Shown here one piece after another: positions 1 through 5,982 of a stretch of 15,905 nucleotides of DNA. The stretch is from UBA1738 sp045655325. GTDB taxonomy: Bacteria; Bacillota; Clostridia; UBA1381. Under the pieces are notes generated by a model. The model was given only the letters and a program-made list of their open reading frames with translations. It was not told the DNA's origin and did no database searches. Position 1 is the stretch's first letter. The number at the start of each line of letters is the position of its first letter. Made by a program: the position numbers and the translations under genes. Location: positions 1-15,905 of the forward strand of contig JAZOOY010000031.1 in the NCBI GenBank assembly GCA_045655325.1, written 5' to 3'.

Positions 1-864
1 GGTGCAATCTTAAACCTTATCCTTGGTTTTGTGCTTTTTGCAGTTTTTGTTGCTATGACAAGTCCTTTCGCATCAAACACAATCGGCAAGGTGGACGAAA
101 GGTCATATCTTGCAGAAGTTGGCGTATATCCCGGCGATAAGATTGTTGAGATAAACGGGCACAAGGTTAATTTCTATAACGATATTTCCCTTTATACAGG
201 AGAATTTACCAAGGACAGTGAGTTTAGTCTTGCAGTAAAAAGAGACGGCAAAAAGCTGGACTTTACACTAAAGCCATCGGAGTCTGTAACAAGCGTAACC
301 TATGGCGAAAATTATGCCGACGTTGTGGACACAATAAATGGCGTGGAGCATAGTTATCGTCAGGAATTTGGTGATACGAAAATACCTGAAAGCTATATTG
401 GCGAAACTTTTACCACCCAAAGGCTTATAATCGGTTTTGAGCCGGAAAAGATTGAAGTTACCGCCTTTAACATTCTGCCACAGGCCTGGCACTATACCGT
501 GTATATCACAAAGAGCATTTATGTGGCGTTTGGTCAGCTTATAACAGGAAAAACCGGCCTTGAAAATATGGCAGGGCCTGTTGGCGTGGCACAAATTGTT
601 GACGGAGCGGTTAAATCAGGTGACCAAAGCGGAATAAACATTCTTCTGATTGTGGCAATGCTAACAGTAAACCTTGGAATATTTAATCTATTGCCACTAC
701 CTGCCTTAGACGGTGGAAGATTGTTCTTTATGTTAATAGAACTTGTTCGTGGAAAACCTATTCCACCTGAAAAAGAAGGAATTGTGCATACAGTTGGCTT
801 GATTCTTTTATTGGCTCTTGCCGTGGTTGTGTGCTTTAACGATATTTTGAGAATACTTGGATAA
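1..864 (+). CDS. rseP: RseP-type site-2 intramembrane zinc protease, 5'-truncated
   Basis: This is the C-terminal 287 codons of a membrane-embedded M50 metalloprotease that cleaves membrane-bound substrates such as anti-sigma factors. The reading frame is open from base 1, so the start and the HExxH zinc motif lie upstream of the window. Visible parts are: a membrane segment at the edge (GAILNLILGFVLFAVFVAM); one PDZ-like domain at about residues 30-80 (contains YPGDKIVEINGHKV); the GPVG motif in MAGPVGVAQIVDGAV; a hydrophobic stretch carrying NLLPLPALDGG, whose Asp is the third zinc ligand of the family; and a final membrane helix. The order rseP-ispG is common in bacteria, usually with dxr upstream. 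The ispG Shine-Dalgarno begins 3 nt after the stop, which suggests co-transcription. Family assignment is firm; the substrate is unknown. Confidence 0.93.
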   Translation, partial: GAILNLILGFVLFAVFVAMTSPFASNTIGKVDERSYLAEVGVYPGDKIVEINGHKVNFYNDISLYTGEFTKDSEFSLAVKRDGKKLDFTLKPSESVTSVTYGENYADVVDTINGVEHSYRQEFGDTKIPESYIGETFTTQRLIIGFEPEKIEVTAFNILPQAWHYTVYITKSIYVAFGQLITGKTGLENMAGPVGVAQIVDGAVKSGDQSGINILLIVAMLTVNLGIFNLLPLPALDGGRLFFMLIELVRGKPIPPEKEGIVHTVGLILLLALAVVVCFNDILRILG

Positions 865-883
865 AACGAGGAGGAAACCTCAC

Positions 884-1921
884 ATGAAAAGAGAAGTTAC
901 AGTAGGCGGTGTTAAAATCGGCGGGACAGCTCCGATTTCAATCCAGTCTATGACAAATACCGACACTAGAAATGTGGCGGAAACAGTGAACCAGATAAGA
1001 CGCTTGGAAACTGCAGGTTGCCAGATTATCCGTGTTGCCGTTCCTGATATGGAAGCGGCAAGGGCTGTTGGTGAAATTAAAAAGCAGATAAAAATTCCAC
1101 TGGTAAGCGATATTCATTTTGATTATCGCTTAGCTTTAGAGTGCATCAAAAACGGCGTTGACAAGGTGAGAATTAACCCGGGCAATATTGGCGACAGAGA
1201 AAAGGTAAAGGCTGTGGCAGATGCTTGCCGAGAACGTAACATTCCAATCCGAATCGGCGTAAATGGTGGCTCACTTGAAAAGGAACTTCTTAAAAAATAC
1301 GGGAAGCCAACTAGCGATGCGTTGGTGGAAAGTGCTCTTTCTCACGTTAAGATTTTGGAAGATTTGGACTTTTCAGATATCATCGTTTCAATAAAGGTTT
1401 CGGATGTCCCAACAATGCTTGAAGCCTACAGAAAATTTGACAAAATCAGCGATATTCCGCTTCACGTAGGCGTTACCGAGGCTGGAACAAAGCAGGCGGG
1501 AATGGTGAAGTCTGCCGTGGGAATCGGTGCTCTTTTATCACAGGGAATCGGTAACACAATGCGAGTTTCACTAACTGCTGACCCTGTGGAAGAAATATAT
1601 GCCGCAAAGGAAATCCTAAAAGTTTTGGGACTTAGAAAGCAAGGCGCAGAGCTTATTTCCTGTCCAACCTGCGGAAGAACACGAATTGATATGATTCCAA
1701 TCGCAGAAGAAATGGAAAAGCGTCTTCGTGATATTGATAAGGACATCAAGGTGGCGGTTATGGGTTGTGCCGTAAACGGACCTGGCGAAGCAAGAGAAGC
1801 GGACATCGGCGTTGCCGGTGGCGTTGGGGAAGGCCTTATCTTTAAAAAAGGCGAGATTTTGAGAAAAGTTAAGGAAGATGAAATTATCCCTGCACTTATG
1901 GAGGAGATAGAGAAGCTATGA
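884..1921 (+). CDS. ispG: 4-hydroxy-3-methylbut-2-enyl diphosphate synthase (flavodoxin/ferredoxin)
   Basis: IspG (GcpE) is the [4Fe-4S] enzyme that converts methylerythritol cyclodiphosphate to HMBPP in the MEP isoprenoid pathway. The 345-residue protein has the usual short bacterial length. Its N-terminal TIM barrel opens VTVGGVKIGGTAPISIQSMT. The C-terminal cluster domain has C260-P-T-C263 and C295 in VMGCAVNGPGEA, followed by E302 of the conserved GEAREAD motif. I chose the ATG at 884 because GAGGAGG (868-874) sits 9 nt upstream and the product then begins MKREVTVGG. A TTG start at 857 would overlap the rseP end and precede this ribosome site. The TGA stop overlaps the aroQ ATG (ATGA), so the two are probably translationally coupled. 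It indicates that this organism makes isoprenoids by the MEP route. Confidence 0.96.
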   Translation: MKREVTVGGVKIGGTAPISIQSMTNTDTRNVAETVNQIRRLETAGCQIIRVAVPDMEAARAVGEIKKQIKIPLVSDIHFDYRLALECIKNGVDKVRINPGNIGDREKVKAVADACRERNIPIRIGVNGGSLEKELLKKYGKPTSDALVESALSHVKILEDLDFSDIIVSIKVSDVPTMLEAYRKFDKISDIPLHVGVTEAGTKQAGMVKSAVGIGALLSQGIGNTMRVSLTADPVEEIYAAKEILKVLGLRKQGAELISCPTCGRTRIDMIPIAEEMEKRLRDIDKDIKVAVMGCAVNGPGEAREADIGVAGGVGEGLIFKKGEILRKVKEDEIIPALMEEIEKL

Positions 1922-2343
1922 AAAAAATTCTCATAATAAACGGGCCAAACCTTAATATGCTTGGAATCCGAGAACCTGCGGTGTATGGCAGTCGCACATA
2001 CAAGGATTTGTGTGGTTATATAAGGGATTATGCTAAAAAAATCGGCGTAAAGGTGGATTTTTTTCAGAGTAACTGCGAGGGTGATATTTGTACTAAAATA
2101 CAGAAAACCCTTGGCAAATACGACGGAATTGTGATGAATCCGGGTGCTTATGCTCACTATTCCTACGCAATCCACGATGCCATAAAATCCGTAACAACAC
2201 CTTGCGTTGAAGTACATATCTCGGATATTGAAAAGCGTGAAGAATTCAGGAGAACATCGGTTACTGCACCTGCTTGCATAGCTATGATTTCAGGCAAAGG
2301 CTTTGACAGTTACATTGAAGGCTTGGAGATGTTATCAAAATGA
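1918..2343 (+). CDS. aroQ: Type II 3-dehydroquinate dehydratase
   Basis: AroQ dehydrates 3-dehydroquinate to 3-dehydroshikimate, step 3 of the shikimate pathway, as a cytoplasmic dodecamer in known family members. The 141 residues match the family length. Active-site signatures are NGPNLNMLG (about 8-16), R18 and Y23 of the lid loop (matching the catalytic Arg and Tyr), NPGAYAHYSYAI, and the catalytic His in VEVHIS (H100), followed by REEFR. After VHIS the sequence reads DIEKREEFRRTS, where many homologues have N-x-x-x-REEFRHHS, so two active-site-region positions differ. The start overlaps the ispG stop (ATGA), with GGAGGAG about 11 nt upstream. The stop overlaps the next ATG in the same way. 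The run aroQ-pepP-efp is familiar from Clostridia. Confidence 0.95.
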   Translation: MKKILIINGPNLNMLGIREPAVYGSRTYKDLCGYIRDYAKKIGVKVDFFQSNCEGDICTKIQKTLGKYDGIVMNPGAYAHYSYAIHDAIKSVTTPCVEVHISDIEKREEFRRTSVTAPACIAMISGKGFDSYIEGLEMLSK

Positions 2344-3377
2344 CAAGATGCGATAAATTACGAAATGCCTTGAAAGAAAACGAAGGTGTTTTGATTTCGG
2401 GGTATGCCAATATTTTTTACTATACAGGTTTTACGTCAGAAGATGCCCTTGTTTTCATAACACAAAAAAGACAAATTTTAATTACCGATTCAAGATACAC
2501 AGTTCAGGCAAGGCTTGAAGCACGTGACTTTGAAATCCGTGATATAACGGAAGGCGTGGAGAAAATTGCAACCCTTTTGGACTGCGATGTTCTTGGCTTT
2601 GAAGAGAATATTGTGACGGTGTCACAGCTTGCAAGTTTCCAGAAGTTTGGCAAAAAACTTGTGCCAATGAACAAGGTTATTTCTGGGCCAAGAATGATAA
2701 AAGATGAGTCGGAAATCAAGAGAATTGCAGCAGCGGAAGCATTAGGCGACAGAGCGTTCCAGAACTTTTTGGACAACTTCCGGTTCGGTATGACAGAACG
2801 TGAAGTGGCATTGGAGCTTGAGTTTTATATGCGAAAAAACGGCGCATCGGGAACTTCTTTTGATACAATCGTAGCAAGCGGAAAAAGGTCAAGCATGCCA
2901 CATGGCGTCGCCACAGACAAGGTTATTGGCATCGGCGATTTTGTGACCATTGACTTCGGCTGTCGTTTGGACGGATACTGTTCCGATATGACAAGAACTT
3001 TGGTTATCGGCAAATGCTCTGAAAAACAAAGAGAAATTTACGAAACGGTTCTTGCGGCACAGAAAGCGGCAATTTCTGCAGTGAAACCGGGTGCTCGGTG
3101 TGCGGACATTGACGCTGTTGCAAGGGATATTATAAAAGAAGCAGGTTATGGCGACAACTTTGGGCATAGCTTGGGTCACAGTGTGGGTATTGAAATCCAC
3201 GAGCGACCAAATTTTGCGCCAAGGTCTGATGAAATTGTGGAAAAAGGCAATGTTATAACCGTTGAACCGGGGATTTATATTGACGGTTTTGGCGGTGTTC
3301 GTATCGAAGACGTGATTGCCGTAGATGAAAAAGCCATAAATCTTACAAAAACTTGCAAAGAATTGATTATTCTTTAA
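2340..3377 (+). CDS. pepP: M24 family Xaa-Pro peptidase (aminopeptidase P type)
   Basis: This is a metal-dependent cytoplasmic peptidase that removes the N-terminal residue ahead of proline. The 345 residues fit the short Gram-positive Xaa-Pro peptidases: a creatinase-like N-terminal domain (about 1-120) and a pita-bread catalytic domain. Metal ligands are visible: D205 in TIDFG, D216 in GYCSDMTRT, His in GHSLGHSVGIEIHE, Glu in VEPGIY, and Glu in GGVRIEDV. The ATG overlaps the aroQ stop (ATGA), with GGAG at 2325-2328. Between aroQ and efp this is the usual clostridial arrangement. One functional idea is that it processes proline-containing peptides beside EF-P, which helps translate polyproline, but that link is inference. 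The exact specificity (aminopeptidase P or prolidase) cannot be fixed from sequence, so the symbol is provisional. Confidence 0.9.
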   Translation: MTRCDKLRNALKENEGVLISGYANIFYYTGFTSEDALVFITQKRQILITDSRYTVQARLEARDFEIRDITEGVEKIATLLDCDVLGFEENIVTVSQLASFQKFGKKLVPMNKVISGPRMIKDESEIKRIAAAEALGDRAFQNFLDNFRFGMTEREVALELEFYMRKNGASGTSFDTIVASGKRSSMPHGVATDKVIGIGDFVTIDFGCRLDGYCSDMTRTLVIGKCSEKQREIYETVLAAQKAAISAVKPGARCADIDAVARDIIKEAGYGDNFGHSLGHSVGIEIHERPNFAPRSDEIVEKGNVITVEPGIYIDGFGGVRIEDVIAVDEKAINLTKTCKELIIL

Positions 3378-3386
3378 AAAAAGGAC

Positions 3387-3415
3387 TTGAATTTTTATCC
3401 AAAATATATTACAAT
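3387..3415 (+). promoter_or_regulatory. Sigma-A-type promoter for efp
   Basis: The -35 box TTGAAT (3387-3392) and -10 box TACAAT (3410-3415) are separated by 17 nt and begin 10 nt after the pepP stop codon. The expected start of transcription, near 3422, leaves a leader of about 36 nt before the efp ATG. This suggests that efp can be transcribed independently of the upstream operon. Confidence 0.75.
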
Positions 3416-3457
3416 ATAGGATGTATAGATATAAAAATAAATTTGGAGGATAAATAC

Positions 3458-4021
3458 ATGATTACAGCAGGAGATTTTAGAAACGGAAGAACTTTTGAAT
3501 TTGAAGGAAACGTTTTTCAGGTAGTTGAATTCCAGCACGTAAAGCCAGGTAAGGGTGCAGCTTTCGTTAGAACAAAGCTTAAGAACGTTATCACAGGCGG
3601 CGTTGTTGAAAAGACATTCAGACCAACTGAAAAGGTTGAAGAAGCTCACATTGAAAAGAAGAATATGGAATATTCTTACAACGATGGTGACCTTTACTAC
3701 TTTATGGATCAGGAAACATTTGATATGCTTCCAATCAGCAAGGATCAGATTGGTGATGCACTAAAGTTCGTTAAGGAAAATATGGTATGTATGATTCTTT
3801 CATACAAGGGTAACGTATTTGGTATAGAACCACCAACATTCGTTGAACTTCAGATCGTTGAAACAGAACCAGGCTTTGCAGGTAACACAGCAACAGGTGC
3901 AACAAAGCCAGCTACACTTGAAACAGGTGCAGTAATTCAGGTTCCACTATTCATTGATAACAATGAACTTATCAGAATTGATACTCGTACAGGCGAATAT
4001 ATGGAACGTGTTAAGGGTTAA
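3458..4021 (+). CDS. efp: Translation elongation factor P
   Basis: EF-P binds between the P and E sites of stalled ribosomes and promotes peptide bonds at consecutive prolines. The 187-residue protein has the normal three beta-barrel length. It starts MITAGDFRNGRTFEF, and the tip loop has HVKPGKGAAFVR with K32 at the position that is modified in many bacteria. The C-terminal domain ends IDTRTGEYMERV. I chose ATG 3458 because TTGGAGGA lies 7 nt upstream and the product starts like other EF-Ps; an in-frame upstream extension would overlap pepP and carry no family sequence. Codon use is strongly biased (many ACA, CCA, GAA and CTT codons), as expected for a highly expressed gene. A repeat element starts 5 nt after the stop. 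Confidence 0.97.
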   Translation: MITAGDFRNGRTFEFEGNVFQVVEFQHVKPGKGAAFVRTKLKNVITGGVVEKTFRPTEKVEEAHIEKKNMEYSYNDGDLYYFMDQETFDMLPISKDQIGDALKFVKENMVCMILSYKGNVFGIEPPTFVELQIVETEPGFAGNTATGATKPATLETGAVIQVPLFIDNNELIRIDTRTGEYMERVKG

Positions 4022-4026
4022 TTTGC

Positions 4027-4112
4027 TAAAATTGCCCAGCTCACCGTTTTTCTCTCGGGGCGGTACACACGTACAGCACCCTCGGTGCAAAACGGCAATC
4101 TGAACAATCTTA
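4027..4112 (+). repeat. Structured intergenic repeat, copy 1 (after efp)
   Basis: This 86-nt segment aligns with 7566-7652 with seven substitutions and one inserted base (about 91% identity by hand alignment). It can fold as follows. An outer helix pairs TAAAATTG (4027-4034) with CAATCTTA (4105-4112), with one A-C mismatch. An inner helix pairs CCGTTTT (4044-4050) with AAAACGG (4089-4095). Two small hairpins lie inside: GTAC-ACAC-GTAC within the 13-mer GGTACACACGTAC (4062-4074), and GCACC-CTC-GGTGC (4076-4088). There is no run of U after the helices, so this is not a normal terminator. Strand is given for the transcribed direction of efp. I do not recognise the family. Confidence 0.8.
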
Positions 4113-4133
4113 TCTAAATTAACGAGATGAGCA

Positions 4134-4185
4134 GGTAGAAGATTGTTTGTGTGGTACACACGTACGGAATCCAAACAGTCTTACC
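4134..4185 (+). repeat. Structured intergenic repeat, copy 3 (derivative lacking one hairpin)
   Basis: This segment contains the same 13-mer, GGTACACACGTAC (4153-4165). It is followed by GGAATCCAAACAGTCTTA, which aligns with the 3' end of copy 1 (GGCAATCTGAACAATCTTA) once the GCACC/GGTGC hairpin and its A-rich link are removed. Its ends form a long stem: GGT (4134-4136) with ACC (4183-4185), then after a 2-nt bulge AAGATTGTTTG (4139-4149) with CAAACAGTCTT (4172-4182), 14 pairs in all with one G-U. It lies about 50 nt upstream of the next gene, so it could be in that gene's 5' leader. Confidence 0.6.
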
Positions 4186-4237
4186 TTAACTAAACATTCC
4201 AATTAAAATAAAACGCATTTCGGAAAGGAAACATATT

Positions 4238-4708
4238 ATGGAAAACTTAGTAGCAAAAGTTTCATACCTAAAGGGTCTTTGTGATGGTCTTGCAATCGAC
4301 GATAAAAAGGCAGAAGGCAAGCTTTTAATTAACATCATTGATGTTTTAAAGGATATGGCTGAAGCTTTAGACGATGTTATTGACGCTCACGATGAACTTG
4401 AAGAAAAAGTTGACGAAATCGATCAGGACCTTGCAGATATCGAAGATATCGCATACGGTGATGACGATGACGACGATTATGATGACGAAGATGATTTCGA
4501 CTTTGATGATGACGACTTTGACGATGATATGGACTTTTTCGAAATTGAATGTCCTAACTGCAAAGAAGACGTTATGATTGACTTCGATGCACTTGATGAA
4601 GAAAAGGGAATTATCTGCCCTAACTGCAATCAGGAAATTCAGCTTGAATTTGAATGTGACTGCGATTGCGATTGTGACGACGATTGCGACTGCGGATGTC
4701 ACGAATAA
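4238..4708 (+). CDS. CD1247-type protein with poly-Asp linker, zinc ribbon and Cys/Asp-rich tail
   Basis: This 156-residue cytoplasmic protein has no known enzymatic function. Residues 1-70 are a predicted helical domain (MENLVAKVSYLKGLCDGLAI, then a Leu/Glu/Asp-rich coiled-coil-like part) that resembles the clostridial CD1247 N-terminal family, recalled as often lying near efp. Residues 75-100 are almost all Asp with a few Phe/Tyr, likely disordered. Residues 105-130 form a zinc ribbon, C105PNC108 and C127PNC130. The last 17 residues hold seven Cys and one His in C-D-C-D-C order (C140 to H155), like a small metal-binding tail. The start is supported by AAAGGAAA about 6 nt upstream. The gene lies between the efp repeat region and a strong terminator, so it is probably in the efp unit or driven from the intergenic region. 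Function and metal are unknown; family assignment is from memory. Confidence 0.85.
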   Translation: MENLVAKVSYLKGLCDGLAIDDKKAEGKLLINIIDVLKDMAEALDDVIDAHDELEEKVDEIDQDLADIEDIAYGDDDDDDYDDEDDFDFDDDDFDDDMDFFEIECPNCKEDVMIDFDALDEEKGIICPNCNQEIQLEFECDCDCDCDDDCDCGCHE

Positions 4709-4717
4709 TTGAAATTT

Positions 4718-4747
4718 AAAGGACGGCTAAATGCCGTCCTTTTGTTT
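4718..4747 (+). terminator. Rho-independent terminator after the CD1247-type gene
   Basis: A perfect 10-bp stem AAAGGACGGC (4718-4727) / GCCGTCCTTT (4733-4742) with loop TAAAT is followed by TGTTTTT. It starts 9 nt after the stop codon and ends about 15 nt before the hemW start. Confidence 0.9.
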
Positions 4748-4761
4748 TTAGTGGTGATTTT

Positions 4762-5865
4762 ATGAAAGGCTTGTATATTCATATTCCATTTTGCATAAAA
4801 AAATGTAAATATTGCGACTTTAACTCTTTTTCAGCGTGTGAAAAAGAAAAAGGCGCTTATCTTGATGCGCTTATTTGCGAAATGGAAAAATATTGTGGAG
4901 AATGTGTTGACACTATCTTTATCGGTGGTGGAACGCCAACAAGCCTGACTGCTGAACAGCTTGAAAGGTTGCTTGAGAACATACAAGAAAAATTTGTTTT
5001 ATCCGAAACTTGCGAATTTACAGTTGAAGCTAATCCCAAAACCCTTGACAGTGAAAAACTTGAAATCTTGAAAAATTACGGTGTGAACCGCCTTTCAATC
5101 GGTGTTCAATCCTTTAACGATAATGAGCTTTTGGCTTTGGGCAGAGTTCATACCGGGATTGAGGCGGAAGAAACAATTATCTTGGCGAAAAAGTATTTTG
5201 ATAACATAAGCATTGACCTTATGTGTGCAATACCTGAGCAGACAAAAGAAAGTTTTTATAAAAATCTTGAAAAAGCCTTTTCTCTTGGTACCAAGCACAT
5301 TTCTTGCTACAGCCTGATTTTAGAAGAAGGCACACCGCTTTTTGACGAAAATGAAAAGGGTAATCTTGTGCTTCCCGATGAAGAAACCGAGCGTGAAATT
5401 TACGATATTGCAGTAGCCCAAATGGAAAAGCACGGATACGGGCAATACGAGATTTCCAACTTTGCAAAAAGCGGATTTGAGTCACGCCACAACAAAAAGT
5501 ACTGGCAATGCGACGAGTATATGGGCATAGGACTTTCGGCACATTCATACATTGATGGTGTACGTTTTTCAAACACCGACGATTTTTCTTCCTATATAAA
5601 AGGAGAGTTCGCAACGGGCGAAAAGGAAGTGCTTTCAAAAGACGACAAAATGAGCGAGTTTATGTTTTTGGGTCTGCGAATGACAGATGGTGTTTCAAAA
5701 ACCGAATTTGCAGTAAGATTTGGAGAGAGCTTGGAAAAAGTTTTTGAAAAACCATTACTAAAATTCAAAAATATGGGAATGATAGAGGAAAAAGGTGACA
5801 GAATTTGTCTTCCCAAGAAGGCGATTTCCGTTTCCAATCAGATTATGTGCGAATTCATATTATAA
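4762..5865 (+). CDS. hemW: Radical SAM heme chaperone HemW
   Basis: HemW is a radical SAM protein, long misannotated as oxygen-independent coproporphyrinogen oxidase, that binds heme and is thought to deliver it to respiratory enzymes. The 367 residues fit HemW. The cluster motif is C11IKKC15KYC18DF, a HemW pattern rather than the HemN pattern; GGGTPT (55-60) binds SAM; NRLSIGVQSFND follows; and the C-terminal HemW domain is present, ending with LPKKAISVSNQIMCEFIL. The Shine-Dalgarno is weak (GTGGTGA). The gene starts about 15 nt after a strong terminator and has no visible promoter of its own, so expression may depend on read-through. Its place just before hrcA-grpE-dnaK-dnaJ is conserved across Firmicutes. 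Whether this organism makes or imports heme cannot be seen here. Confidence 0.93.
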   Translation: MKGLYIHIPFCIKKCKYCDFNSFSACEKEKGAYLDALICEMEKYCGECVDTIFIGGGTPTSLTAEQLERLLENIQEKFVLSETCEFTVEANPKTLDSEKLEILKNYGVNRLSIGVQSFNDNELLALGRVHTGIEAEETIILAKKYFDNISIDLMCAIPEQTKESFYKNLEKAFSLGTKHISCYSLILEEGTPLFDENEKGNLVLPDEETEREIYDIAVAQMEKHGYGQYEISNFAKSGFESRHNKKYWQCDEYMGIGLSAHSYIDGVRFSNTDDFSSYIKGEFATGEKEVLSKDDKMSEFMFLGLRMTDGVSKTEFAVRFGESLEKVFEKPLLKFKNMGMIEEKGDRICLPKKAISVSNQIMCEFIL

Positions 5866-5889
5866 TTGTAAACTTTTTGTGAAAAACCC

Positions 5890-5918
5890 TTGACAAATCA
5901 AGGAAATAGGGGTATTAT
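5890..5918 (+). promoter_or_regulatory. Consensus sigma-A promoter of the hrcA heat-shock operon
   Basis: A perfect -35 TTGACA (5890-5895), 17-nt spacer and -10 TATTAT (5913-5918) lie 24 nt after the hemW stop. The expected transcription start, around 5925, falls at the left edge of the CIRCE palindrome, so a bound repressor would block initiation. Confidence 0.93.
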
Positions 5919-5921
5919 TAG

Positions 5922-5958
5922 TACTGTTAGCACTCGAAGGTGATGAGTGCTAACAGTA
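5922..5958 (+). promoter_or_regulatory. CIRCE operator for HrcA (extended arms)
   Basis: The element has the exact consensus TTAGCACTC (5927-5935), a 9-nt spacer and GAGTGCTAA (5945-5953). The inverted repeat continues outward for five more pairs, giving 14-bp arms, TACTGTTAGCACTC (5922-5935) and GAGTGCTAACAGTA (5945-5958). HrcA is known to bind CIRCE and to release it when GroEL is occupied by unfolded protein. The element sits at the start of the hrcA transcript, giving autoregulation. Confidence 0.97.
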
Positions 5959-5982
5959 TTTTAAATTAGGAAGGTGAGAGCA

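Noticed and set aside
1462..2217. Long minus-strand open frame (251 codons) across ispG and aroQ
   Set aside because: It is antisense to two firmly identified genes, has no recognisable motif, and has no ribosome site or promoter.
3353..3457. In-frame N-terminal extension of EF-P by 35 codons
   Set aside because: It overlaps the end of pepP, contains the efp promoter, and carries no family sequence; ATG 3458 has a strong ribosome site and the expected EF-P N-terminus.
3947..4174. Small minus-strand open frame across the efp repeat region
   Set aside because: It overlaps the efp C-terminus and the repeats, and its counterpart after grpE is not open in the same way.
4367..4702. Minus-strand open frame opposite the acidic Cys protein
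   Set aside because: Its Val/Ile-rich product is the simple complement of GAC/GAT repeats; it has no independent support.
5974..5982. GTG start for HrcA three codons upstream
   Set aside because: The GTG lies inside the ribosome binding sequence AAGGTGAG; TTG 5983 is better placed and gives the usual N-terminus.
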